Under the pieces are notes generated by a model that had not been told where the DNA came from, did not search any database, and saw only the letters and a list, made by a program, of their open reading frames with translations. The translations under genes and the position numbers were made by a program. From Lunularia cruciata (taxonomy: Eukaryota; Streptophyta; Marchantiopsida; Lunulariales; Lunulariaceae): a stretch of 64,000 nt of DNA. Location of the stretch: assembly GCA_948567375.1 (NCBI GenBank), contig OX419761.1, positions 10,232,501 to 10,296,500 of the forward strand, written 5' to 3'. Shown here piece by piece: positions 12,390 through 23,532 of this stretch (positions within the stretch are counted from its first letter, which is position 1; each line of letters opens with the position of its first letter).

Positions 12390-15180
12390 AAGCATAAGAC
12401 GATCTCATCAAGCCCGTACAACGAAAAGTCCTTAGAGGTAGAACGGGATTAAATACCAAAGAGAAATCGAGAGAGAAAAATGAGGTTAAACGTCAATAGC
12501 ATTAGAATGAGAAATCGATACTATTGCAGCTAGAATGTTAAAACTGAGTAAGTCAAATGATCTACATACCACTCGAACATCCAAAAAAGTATCACCTAGT
12601 ATATTGCTTTCTTATGAGTTATACTAACATGAGTTCTCTATAGCATAAAGGATATTGGTGGTCAAAAATAATTTATAAAATTAGTAAAGTGAAAGTGATA
12701 GCCTTTATTGTCTAGTATGGCAAGTATGCAATCAATGACAATATGTCAAAAGCTATTTTCAGAGTTCAATGTAACTCTAAAGCTAGAGGAATAAAAAGGT
12801 GGCCTTGCCAAATACCCCATTCTTAAGAAACCTTGAGTACTTCTTTACTTTGAAAACTTAGCTAATGCTTCTTTGTTTGCTGCCCATTCGAAAAGCAGAT
12901 AATCACTCCCTCTTAAATAGACATCACATTTGGGATCCATAACCACAATATCTGCTAAGATCACTTGATAACCTTGATCGAAATGCAAGTCTACCTTAAC
13001 CTATGATATTTGCAATGCATACTAATGCTCATTCCAAGCAAATTATCCATTCTCTTGTGCCATTTGTAAACACTATATCCTCAATGGTATCATCAACATT
13101 TATTCTTTATCCTCCACAAGTGCATCAAGTCATATGGACTTCTATTGCATTTAAGGTAGTAGCATTTTCAATTCAATGAGTATTGAGGATGAAAATACAT
13201 AGACCAAAACTATGTGAACCTCATTGGTGTAACAAAAAAAGCTACTATGAATCATAATACCTACATGCAAGGTCAAGCTTGGATCCTTACTAGAGGAAGA
13301 GCAAAGATGTGCCCTAACGGCACAATGAATGGATGAGTCAACTAGAAGAGAATGTAAAGAATATTAAAACAATATTCTATAAAAGGAAGATTGCAAACCT
13401 TTGGTCCAATCAAAAGATAAAAGGACAAAGGATAGAAGATCATCTTGTGCTTGAGAAGATAAACTATCTAGTATGTGCCACAATCAAATTTGGAGGGGAA
13501 AGGATCCTTTCTCTACCTCCTCCAACAACCTCCATCTTCAAGATTGACCTATCAACAACCATATAATAGGAGGAAAGCAAAGGTGCAAAGAGTATACAAC
13601 TAACCAAAAACAATATAGTTGTCATCTCCTCCATAGATAGTAAGTTTAGAATGCCATTAGAAATTGGTAGAGATGTTTGTCTACAAACCAAGTCCTTTGT
13701 CACGCGCTCCAAATTCCTTCATCTAATGATGTGACCAAAGATTACTATAATCTTATCAAAGGCTCTCAAATATAAGAAGGTTGGATGAGGAAAAAATATA
13801 CAAATAAGTAAGTTGGTTGAAAAGCAGTGCTAGGAAGGAGTATATCAAATGCCATCTACGGATCTCTTAGTAGCTCAAATTTCATCCACATAAAAGATAT
13901 GTTCTACAAGAGTAACATCTTGCAACAAAATCTTTCAACCTTATTTTCATTCCATAAATATATAATTGATCTCTAAATATTTTACACCCTTTGGAAGTTG
14001 GAGGTCAAGATGACAAAAAAAGAACCATAATTTACATTTTGACACATTCATTCTCAAACCTACAAGATGAAGCTTGGTAATCAAGTGATCCAATGCTTAC
14101 CTAATCTTGTCCATGGTGCTCATATTGTGTGTTTCATTGGTCAAGGAGAAGAAGAAGAAATCTAACATGACCAATTTAGAGAAAAAAAGAACTAAAAAAA
14201 TAAGCCATAATATATATAAATCCCTAAGAGATGTCCTTATTTTGTAAAGCAACTACTTGGAGAGTGGTAACTCCTTTCTGTGAGAAACCGTATAGATACC
14301 GAAGAGAAGAAAGAGAAAATTAGAAGGAATGTATGACAAAACATTCAAAAACTTATCTAAGTTCTTTTAAAGATAGATGTATATGAGATGCAACTAAAAG
14401 CATTCTTAATATTTGCCAAGAAATACAATATTTAAGTGTAACAACTACAAATTCATGTGGACTGAGAAGCCAAAAAAAGTGAGAATCATGCTTAAGGATA
14501 ATGATATGGCTAACAAGATACAAGAAGATCTCCACACTAATAGTCAATCTTTTCTATATCTTTTTTATTGAAAGAAGTCAAATAGAACATATCATCTAAG
14601 GGAATGATATACAATTTTTCTCCTTGTTAGTGTTAAAGCAACTTAGAAAAACTTTATGAAACCACAAAATGCATCATTATCTTGTGACAAAGATTATCTC
14701 CATGAATGTATTGCCTAAATAGACTCTTCTTATACAATAGCCCAATCCTTAACCCAAATGTAAAAAATCTAGCAACCATCTCTCTTTGCTTTGCCTTCCT
14801 CTCTCTAGTGTAACAAATATCCCATTGTAAGAGTAAAAGAAACAAAAACTATGCTAACTCATCCATGTAAAAATCCTACTAGCTTCATCATGGAGTGAGT
14901 GTCCACAAAGCATATGAAATAAGAATATGAATGAGCATATCAAAAGAAGAATACGAAATATGGAGAACTAGTCTTAAATAGATCCAAAATATAGCAATTT
15001 GGATACTAAAGTCTCCCATATTTGGATATGGAAAATTAATCTCAAATACCCTTAGAATATAACCTACCTTTGATATTAACCACTCCCATAACTTGATTGG
15101 TCTACCAAAAATGATAATAAATAATATTTTTGTAGTGTGTATAATCTTGCATTTCAATAAACTTGATGTGATTATACATC
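12390..15180 (-). mobile_element. Non-LTR retrotransposon, old AT-rich copy
   Basis: It is collinear with 15513-18540 on the minus strand. For example, 12560-12620 parallels 15650-15710 (both with 'acatcacctaatgt'-like text), 13464-13712 parallels 16540-16803, and 14353-14547 parallels 17450-17690. Differences are largely C-to-T and G-to-A, so the copy is much richer in A+T. Many stops are present. It abuts the younger copy head to tail and is not functional. Confidence 0.7.
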
Positions 15181-15512
15181 TCAAGGTGGAGTTTTGATAA
15201 TTGCAAAGCATGTAACTCTTGGACGAGGAAAAGGCATAAAATGACGCTATTTGCATCAAACTTTGGGCCTTTACATGGTGTTGGTTTATTTTACATTCTG
15301 CATAGTTGGGTAGTCAGGTAAAGGAAATCAATCTCACTTTCCTTTCCTTTAAACTAAATAATAAGATTTCAAAATGGTACATTTCAAATATTTAGAATCT
15401 TCAAAAGAGCAAGGTTTCCTGATTTTGTGGAATCATTGTCAGTGGACACTATCTAAGTGAGACCACCTGATTAAACATGAGCTTTTATATTATGTGGAGG
15501 ATAAGGAGAAAA

Positions 15513-15650
15513 AGGTGACCGCGTAGGAAAAAAGAAGGATGGGAAGACCCCATCAAGCCGTACAAGGGAGAGACAAAAAGGGTAACATGGGGCTAAGCCT
15601 CAATAGAGTCTGTATGAGAAATTTGCCCTACCGCACCTAAGATATCTGAG
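15513..15650 (-). repeat. Conserved 3' tail of the non-LTR element (copy B)
   Basis: The core 'ggaagaccccatcaagcc', the 'taacatggggctaag' block and 'tgccctaccgcacctaag' are shared with copies at 10.0, 22.4 and 23.5 kb. The CCCCAT and ATGGGG blocks can pair to close a stem around a ~40-nt loop, which suggests a structured 3' UTR. Confidence 0.7.
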
Positions 15651-16473
15651 CTATGCAAGTCGTACGGTCTACACACAATTGGAGCATCAAAGAAACATCA
15701 CCTAATGTGATTGCTCTCCTATGGATTGCACCAGCCACTGCCCTCTGTAGAGCAATGGACACACACTGTCTAAAATATGCTACAAAGTATGAGAGTGAGA
15801 GTGGTACCCCCTGTTGCCTAACATGATAAGCTCTCGCGCACTCCCTGACAAATGTGTCAAACACCGTGTCCATCACTCCATATAACTCCAAGGCTAGAGG
15901 AACAAAGAGGTGACCTTGCTGCATGCTCTTATACTTGGAGACCTTGCGACCTGCTGCTGCACTCGCCGCCCATCCAGGGGGATGGGTAATCACTCCCTCC
16001 TAAACTGAATCCCGTGTAGGGTCTGTGACCATGACATCCACTACTATCACCTGATCATCTCGGACCAAGTATAAGTCTGCCCTGACATGTGTCGTCTGCA
16101 AAGCATACAAAAGCTCCCTCCAAGCCAAGTATCCACTCTCTCGCGCCATAGCAAACACTATGTCTCTAATGGCATCATGGGTAGCTATCCTCTGTCCTCC
16201 AAAAGGACACCGTGTCATGTAGACCGCCGCTGCATCTAGTGTAGAACCACACTCACAAGTGAGTAGTGAAGATGCAGATGGGTGGACCAAACCTAGGCAA
16301 AACCTCATCGTTGTAGAGAAAGTAGCTGGTGCAAGTTGGAAAGCCCTAATGCACGGTTGAGCTAGGATCCATGAGCCTGCACCCTTGCCGGAGCAAGAGC
16401 ATAGACGTGCTCTAGTAGCTTGAGGAATGGACGAGTCAACTAAGAGAGAATGCTCACATTGTCGCTCCATCAA
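15637..16473 (-). pseudogene. C-terminal Cys/His cluster and restriction-like nuclease region of the non-LTR element
   Basis: The frame 16473-16000 carries 'CECGSTLDAAAVYMTRC', 'THDAIRDIVFAMARESG' and 'RADLYLVRDD..VVDVMVTDP'. The acidic residues in the last two strings resemble the PD-(D/E)xK core of restriction-like endonucleases. A stop codon separates it from 15993-15637, which continues the same protein ('GRKVSKYKSM', 'LELYGVMD', 'SIALQRAVAGAIHRRA'). The copy at 23.9-24.1 kb reads straight through that stop, so the stop is a late defect of this copy. The nuclease assignment rests on family resemblance only. Confidence 0.7.
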
Positions 16474-16539
16474 GGAAGACTATAAACCTCTAGTCCAATC
16501 TAAAGATAGAGAAGCAAATGGTGGAAAACCCTCTTGTGC

Positions 16540-17938
16540 TCATGGGGATAGACTATCTCTCGTTTGCCGCAATAACACATGGAGAGAAAAGGCTCCTCCC
16601 TCCACCTCTGTCACATAAGTCTCCAAAACCGGCCTATCAGCAACCACAAAACAAGAGGAAAGTAGGGGTGCCGAGAGAGCCCAACTACCCAAAAATGCTA
16701 TAGGTGCCATCTCCTCCATAGAGAGCAAGCCAACCCCACCACATGAGATCGGTAGAGCCGTCTGTCTATGTGCCAAATCCCCTGTCACACACCAAAAGTC
16801 CATGGTCCAATGATATCACCAAAGACTCCCATAATCCTCCTATCAAATGCTCTCAGACGTGATAGGAAGGACGGTGAGGGGGGAACTGTATGGATGAGGT
16901 AGGATGGTTGACAAGCAATACTGGAAGAGAGTATACCAAATGCCACATGAGGATCTCCTAGTAATGGAAGGTCATCCACATGGAGAACATCCTCTGCAAG
17001 AGCAACGTCCAAAAAGCGTGTGACAAAATCCTCCAATCCTACTAGCACTCCAAGAATACGAAGTCCATCTGTGGAAGTGATATACCCCTCTGGAAGCTCA
17101 AGGTGGGGAGGGATACCTAAAGGGGACCATGCCCTACACTTTGACACCTTGACTCTGAAGCCTACTAGATGTAGCTCGGTAGTCAAGTAGTCAAAGGCCT
17201 GGCTAATCTGATTTGCAGGGCCTACGATGTGTGTATCATCTGCCAAGGAGGGAAAAATACACAACCTGGCATGGCCAAAGTAGTAGATAGGAGAACTCTA
17301 AAGTGAGCCATGGCAAATAAGGGCCCCCCCAAAGGATCTCCCTGACATGTACCAACAGCTGACTCCAAGATGGTGACTCCCTCCTATGAACCACCATGCT
17401 GGTAGTAAAGAGAAGCAGGAGAGCGATAAAAAGACCGCACAAAAGGAATGAGACTCGCCAAGGATCCACCAGCCTCCCTAAGCTCTCTAAAGATAGATGC
17501 ACGTGAGACGCTATTAAAAGCATTCTCAACATCCACCTGTAGGACGACCCACTCCAGATGGATATCTAGGAGTGCTCTAATGCCTAAAGTTATAGCCTCA
17601 CATTCTCCAAGTGTAGCTACTCCAAACTGATGTGGACTAAGGTGCTGTCAAAAGTGAGAATGATGCTGAAGGACAATGGTACAACTGACCAAATGCAAAA
17701 AGATCTTTCCAATAACAATCGGTCTAATGCCTCCCGTATCCTTCGCCGTCACGAGAAGTCGACTAGCACCTAACACCCGACTAATAGACATAGGAATGTC
17801 TCCTCTTGCTATTGTTGCAGCCACTTGAAACAACTCGGAAAAACCACTAGAAGGATCATCTGCCTGGAAGCAATCTCTAAGGTGCTCATAAACCATCCTT
17901 GACAACCCTCCTGAGGAAAGGCGAGGGGCAGTGCACAA
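16540..17938 (-). pseudogene. Reverse transcriptase region of the non-LTR element (frameshifted)
   Basis: Three overlapping minus-strand frames together give a reverse transcriptase: 17938-17648 ('ASRLLVTAKDTGGIRPIVIG'), 17532-17236 with the region holding 'VDVENAFNS' (motif A) and 'GTCQGDPLGG' (motif B), and 17264-16785 with the catalytic 'LADDTHIVG' (motif C) followed by 'FRVKVSKCRAW' and a thumb region. One frameshift coincides with a C7/G7 run at 17324-17330. The final frame 16803-16540 continues with 'THRQ'-like text shared with the copies at 13.5 and 24.6 kb. Confidence 0.78.
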
Positions 17939-18526
17939 TGCTTGTGCAAATAGGAACCTATCAAGACATAAAGGCTGCTCAAGCTAATAATCTAAGACCT
18001 CTAGTGGTAGTCCCTCTACTGCTATCGGATGCAATGAGCGTAGGGAAGAGATGGTCTCATCAGTAGGACTCGCTATAGACAAAGGGTGTAGCGCTTGTGT
18101 TGCTCTACTAAACTCTCCTGCCTGACCCAATGTCCTACATTGTCGTAATCGAGTAGAATCTGTGGTATCCTGTGGTGATGCATGTCTCCTAAATCATGTA
18201 GCCCTAACAGACTCCTCCTGAAGGGCTGCCCAATCCCCCGCTCGGAGTCGACAAAATCTTTCCGCCACCTCTCTATGCCCCGCACGTCCCCCTCTAGCAT
18301 AACAAAGACACCATCAAGGGAGTAGGAGGAATAGGAACCATGCTAACTCGTCCAAGGGATCACGTGCCAAACGATCCAATGGTAGGCGAAAAGTATGTCT
18401 AGCCTCATCATGGAGTGTGCGGGGTAGCCTATGGAATAGACATGGACATGGAAAACTAGTCTCAAATAACCCCAAAATGCAACCCGCCTGAGAAGCTAAC
18501 CACTCTCACAACTCAATTGGTATCCC

Positions 18527-18838
18527 TCAAACGATCAGCGAAGGTATAGACAAAGCGTGAGTAATCCCGAGTGTCACTATTGTCGATGTGGTCGCTTGTC
18601 TCATGTGGGCAACCCAAGTGGTCCAATCATAGTCCTTGTGCATCCTTCCCACATGGGTCTTTACCCCTTGCGAGGTAAAGCATCGGTGACACACCGGGCA
18701 TGGTGTATCTCGACCCGCTCTAGGCCACCTCACATGGGAAGGTGTAGCCATGGAATAGTGATAGTAAGGTGTAGCACAAGAATAGTGATAGTAACATATG
18801 CTGCTCCTCTCCATATCTCCCCATATGTGCAAAACCAC
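18527..18838 (-). pseudogene. N-terminal C2H2 zinc-finger ORF of the non-LTR element
   Basis: A 103-codon minus-strand frame holds 'CPVCHRCFTSQGVKTHVGRMH', a classical CX2C-X12-HX4H-type finger followed by an acidic/aromatic stretch. An N-terminal C2H2 finger upstream of a reverse transcriptase is typical of site-specific R2-like elements, where it helps bind target DNA. Whether the target is specific here is not shown. The start codon at 18838 is uncertain, since the real one may lie further upstream. Confidence 0.65.
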
Positions 18839-20113
18839 AACCCCTCACATCCCAACTCACATAAGAAAACAATCTCTCCAAACCCTAAAATCTATAAACT
18901 CTCATAATATTCAATTTCCATCTCCAAAATTTTCAAACTAAATTCCCATGGAACTTAATTATGAAAACCAAGAGATTGGAAATGAAAATTCCCAACCCAT
19001 CACTCTCAATGTATAATGATCACTCTAAACCCTAAAAAAGCTAAAAATCTTCATAACTTTCTACTCCATTCTCCATAGTCTTCAATCTAGGTGCCAATGA
19101 AACCGAAATTGAAAAACAAAGAGAATAGACTATTCACTCGAATGTTACATGCTAGAGAGCTCTCAGAAATTATAGAAATTGTCTCCCGTCTCTCCCTCTC
19201 CTCTCCACACCCTCCGTGTAGGATAAGGTAACTTTAAGGATGTGTAAGACTTTAACAAGAGAAAGAACTATTTAAAAATATTTAAGAAAAAACTACCATA
19301 TAGAAAGACAATCTCAATAACTTTCTAAAGTAGACCAAAATTACTCCTCTCAAATGGATCCTCTAGATTTTGATTACATAATAAATTTTAAGAAGAATAG
19401 ACGTAGGCCTAAATATATTATGCAAATTTACCATTGTTCATAGCTGATAACATAAACATAAGCTCTTTTACTTAGATCTCCAGGAAGTGCAGAATGCTTG
19501 TTCTTGTCCTTTTCAAGATACAGTACAATACTGAGATACTTCATATCGTAAGTACAAGGTTAAAATAGCTGACGAGGACTTCACTCCTAGCTAGACTCTC
19601 GGGCAGCCCTAGGACACAATTCAAATATCTGCTGATATGGATCAGCACGAAGCCCCAAATCCCTCTCGTAAAACAACACCACATGGCTATGGCTTTGAGA
19701 ATATTCAAATCGTGTTCGATATTACTTCTGCTTTACTCCGAGTGGCAAAACTGACGTCGACGATCGATGGCGGACCATGCTATCGTAACTTGCGTCGGAA
19801 GGATTAAAGTAAATATTTTGCATATAAGGCAAAGCTCATGTGGCAAGATAAGGTGGAGGAGAAAGTTGTGTGGCTCCACTGCTTCTGCTCGCACAAGTCC
19901 CGTGGTCTACTGCCAATGTGGGTGTTAGTGATGGTAATGATGCGCTAAATCGGCATTGGAAAGGGGTACTACAGCTCGACAGATTGTCGAATTGGAAGGT
20001 TGACTAAGACGGGAAGAATGGAGGCGAAGTACAGTAATGTTAGTGAAAAACCCCCATGAGGAGAAGTAGCTGAATTGGGTGTTGAAGTGTAGCAGAAGTA
20101 AGGTGAGAAGGAA
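18839..20113. other. Region between the retrotransposon and the thioredoxin gene
   Basis: No gene is supported. 18870-19080 holds two related blocks, each with 'aaaccctaaa' followed by 'ctataaactct' or 'gctaaaaatct'. This may be the 5' end of the retrotransposon or its insertion site. 19.7-20.1 kb is less AT-rich and is presumably the promoter and leader of the thioredoxin gene. No clear TATA box was found. Confidence 0.4.
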
Positions 20114-20737
20114 ATGGCAGCTGCACAGGTGGTAGGAGGTGTAGATAGGAGATTGTCTTGCTTCGGAGGGACGCAATGCGTAGGTGCAGTATCCGAGGCA
20201 AATGTGGAAGGATTGGGAACGAATGGAGTACATAGGAGAACCAGTTTCGGAGAGAGGAAATTGAAAGTTTTGAGGACGGAAGAGTGGTTGGGCAGAGACA
20301 GGATTAGAACTAAAGGAGGAAGAAGGAGGATTACGCCCATGGCAATGTGGGGGCAGAAAGCTGAGCCTAAACCCACATGGGTTCCTTTAGAGCTGATCTC
20401 AACCGAAGCACAGTTCGATCAGGTAATTAGTGAAGCGCAAGAGCGGAAGGAGGCGGTCGTGATCGAATGGATGGCTGCGTGGTGTCGGAAATGCATATAC
20501 CTGAAACCCAAGCTGGAAAAGCTAGGTGCCGAGTATCATCCCCACATTAAGTTCTATTACGTCGACGTGAACAACGTTCCTCAAACACTGGTTAAGCGAG
20601 CTGAGGTGACGAAGATGCCCACAATTCAGCTTTGGAAGGATGGGATAAGGGAAGCGGAGGTCATAGGTGGTCATCAAGCTTGGCAAGTTTTGGACGAAAT
20701 CAAGGACATGATCTCCAGAAGCAAGCCGAGGGTGTAG
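20114..20737 (+). CDS. WCRKC-type thioredoxin, probably plastid
   Basis: An intronless gene for 207 residues. The thioredoxin fold covers about residues 93-203. The redox site is WCRKC at 123-127 instead of the canonical WCGPC, and the cis-proline is in 'KMPT' (Pro169). This atypical site defines the WCRKC subgroup of plastid thioredoxins. The first ~75 residues lack the fold, are rich in Arg, Ser and Gly with few acidic residues in places, and resemble a transit peptide. The ATG at 20114 is the first in frame. The expected role is disulfide exchange in the plastid; the substrate cannot be told from sequence. The gene lies alone between transposon beds. The family call is firm and the plastid location is inferred from the N-terminus. 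Confidence 0.9.
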   Translation: MAAAQVVGGVDRRLSCFGGTQCVGAVSEANVEGLGTNGVHRRTSFGERKLKVLRTEEWLGRDRIRTKGGRRRITPMAMWGQKAEPKPTWVPLELISTEAQFDQVISEAQERKEAVVIEWMAAWCRKCIYLKPKLEKLGAEYHPHIKFYYVDVNNVPQTLVKRAEVTKMPTIQLWKDGIREAEVIGGHQAWQVLDEIKDMISRSKPRV

Positions 20738-22431
20738 CTTATTTCAGCTGGTTTGTACACTATGCTGGAAATTAAGAGGTTTAATGTCCTTGTTCATGTA
20801 CGCTAGTGAATTTGTGATTACACGCAGGCTAATAAGCCTTGTAATTCAATTGTGAGAATATGTCTGGTATCAGGATAGAATTAGAGAGCTGGTAATCGAG
20901 TTCTTCCTGTTGATCCTTTTGTGTGTCTTAGACTTATTGTTGCCTGTAGACCCGTGTACATTGTCTGTAATTAATGTCTAGTAATAGCTGAAGAAGCAAT
21001 CATGCTGGGTTACATCATGTTCAATGAGATCTTCGTAACTACCTCGCCTTGTAGAACCCACGCTCTTCAGTTCCGAAGTCTGAGAGGGGGGTCCCAGGAG
21101 CTGTAAGAACAGAACTGGAAATTGAAAATTATTTGAAGTTACACAACTTTCGGTCTTCTCTTGCATACCACTCACCGGATGAATTTTCACAGAGTTGGAT
21201 CAGAGTGGGTGTTTAAGCTAGGCCGGTTGGTCATTCTTCTCTAAATTACACATCAGGATTTATCGGTCCAGGAATTGAACATATACAGCAATCGACTTGT
21301 CTGCGACTGTGTAACTAAATTGATTAGCAAGCGTAAATTACTGGGAAAGTATCCGAGGAGTACTACCGAAGAAAGCACACTGGTGGCAGCGTTACTCTTA
21401 TATCACATGTATCTCAACAGTGAGAGTTGATTCGTTGCAATCTTGGGTTGATTCTTTTCTGCGAAAGAACAGAGAAGAGCCTTACAAATCTGAATTGGAG
21501 TAGAACGCCAGACATTTGATTATTCAAACACAAGTAGGAATTGCACTCAACATTCTAATCTTCCGGCCAGAATGTATACCCCACTGATTAATAGGTAGTA
21601 TTGCAAGCAGCTTGAAATCCATCGATCACTCAATTTTCTGCAGTTTCTGTGTGTTCCATTCCGTTCATGTTCCCTATATTTGTTTGAGAATTCCGTACTT
21701 GTATGGATACTACCCATCTGGTATACACTTCTATATAAAACTTGGGGGGATCAATCATCCCTGTGCTTATGATGGCAGGTTGAGTATCTTACACTGTAAG
21801 CAGGTAAGCTATCCGTTGTCTTACTCCTACGGGCAGCTCTATACGTTGTGTGATGTCAAGCACACCAATTTTTGGGACGTCCAATCCATATTTTATTCGT
21901 TCAAAGTCCATTCTATATTTGCTTCGGGGATCGAGTACAGGATTCGAAACTAAGGTGTAATGTTTTTTCAGTGGACAAATATCTTGGAACATCTTTTGTG
22001 CTTAGGAATAACAGGATTGTACCAAGCGACGGATAAACAACTATATAGAAATATATTTACAAATTTTAGGTTTACATCAAAGAAAAAAGCATATGCAGAC
22101 AATTTATAACATCTGGTTTTACAATCGTGCCTGTCTAAGCACTTCTTTGAAAATAATATCTGAAGTAAAACTATTATCACTTCGTTGGATTTTTTCCATC
22201 TTTCACGAAGATTTCAATTTTAACATTTTCAGAAGAGCGAAGTAAAGTTGACAATGAGTGAAAGCTGGCTGTGTTTGATAAAGACCAACATGAATTATTG
22301 TCTTGGGAGTGTCAACTGTCAAGTGAACAACGCGATAAGGCATAGTAAAGTAGCGGAAAGGCAAAAGAGGTCAGATGAATGTCAGTGGAAAGGATGTAGA
22401 GGAAATTTGGCAGTTGATTACTAGGAAGAAA
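20738..22431. other. Downstream region of the thioredoxin gene
   Basis: The first 250 bp or so is probably the 3' UTR. The remaining 1.4 kb has no supported gene; the open frames are short and their content resembles nothing known. Confidence 0.4.
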
Positions 22432-22556
22432 ATGGCGACCGTAGGTTAACAAGAAGGATAGGAAGACCCCATCGAGCCTTCCAAGAAGAAGACATGGGTA
22501 AAATGGGGCTAATCGTATCGTATCGGTAAGAGGAATCTGCCCTACAGCACTAGGGA
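22432..22556 (-). repeat. Orphan 3' tail of the non-LTR element (copy C)
   Basis: It has the same block order as copies A, B and D: 'ggcgaccg', 'ggaagaccccatcgagcc', 'gggtaaaatggggctaa', 'tctgccctac'. No reverse transcriptase sequence is attached. Confidence 0.7.
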
Positions 22557-23532
22557 ATCAGCCCAATTGATTACTAAGGCGGGTTGGCAGAATACGCCAA
22601 TGCTATACCACATCAGCGGTTGGACGATCCATTCTTAGATATATAAATAATATTGACTAATTTAATAATGTCTTACCTTATAGCTAGAATGGTTCCTCTG
22701 CTTTTGTGATATAACACTGAAATTTATTTTGGGTGGTTTTTGACCTTTCATATAAGATTCGTTTATAAAATCAAGACGTCGTTTCTTGTTAAATTTGAGA
22801 TTAGAGAAAATCATCATTATATTTGAAGAAAAATAAAAAAAGACAATATACCTTTTCATCTAAACTTGAATTATTTCTAATTCTTTTATGGCAATGGATA
22901 TCATATCATTTATTTATCATTCTAAACAATTAAGAAGCTAACACATCATGAGAAAGTGTCGGAGAGAAACAAAACACCAACTCGGCTCCCATAATCACGG
23001 CCTTTGACCGGTAGAAGAAAAAAGAACATAAAAAAGAGAGGCATGGTAAAATGAAAAGTACCGTTGACAAATGGTACAAATAAAAGTACACAAATGCTCC
23101 TACATATATACTCTTATCGTCAGTCTTCCACTAGAAATACTTTTTTTTATAAATATACTATGCTATATTAGTGATAACTTTTCCAATCGGATGGTCGCAT
23201 TTTTCAAGGAGTAAAGAATTCTAATAGAGCAAAAAGTCTATGGCGTGAAGGTAAGAACAGGAAAGGGCCACCCGGATATCTACAAATCTTAAGCAAGGAG
23301 CAATTGAAATTGTCAACTGGATATTAAAAACTACGCAGTTTCTCACCAGATATGCCTGGGCCATGTTAAGTTGACTAGTTCGGGAGTCTAGTAAGCAAGT
23401 TGACTTTTCCGGGTTATAGATAATATGAAATATTATTTTATCCAAGTCTACTTATTGCCATGTACCAACAGTCATATTTAAAGGAGGGAAAGTGAGAATG
23501 TTTCTTGGTTATGTTAAGGTAACTTGAACATG
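22557..23532. other. Gene-free spacer
   Basis: An AT-rich spacer between two copies of the non-LTR tail. No coding or RNA feature is supported. Confidence 0.4.

Larger units (their letters stand above)
15513..18838 (-). mobile_element. Non-LTR retrotransposon with C2H2 finger, reverse transcriptase and nuclease-like C terminus
   Basis: Read 5' to 3' on the minus strand it contains: a C2H2 finger (18720-18640); reverse transcriptase motifs (about 17940-16800) including 'VDVENAFNSVSR', 'GTCQGDPLGG' and 'LADDTHIVG'; a Cys/His cluster ('CECG', then 'MTRCPFGGQR..THDAIRD'); a PD-(D/E)xK-like segment 'RADLYLV...VVDVMVT'; and an 'LELYGVMD' C-terminal region. It ends in the conserved ~130-bp tail. 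No LTRs are present. This order suits R2/Utopia-like elements that use a restriction-like nuclease. The frame is broken by several shifts and one stop near 16000, so the copy looks inactive. Confidence 0.8.

Noticed and set aside
18040-18075. Second CTGATGAG core on the minus strand
   Set aside because: No GAAA block at a suitable distance, and it lies in retrotransposon coding sequence.
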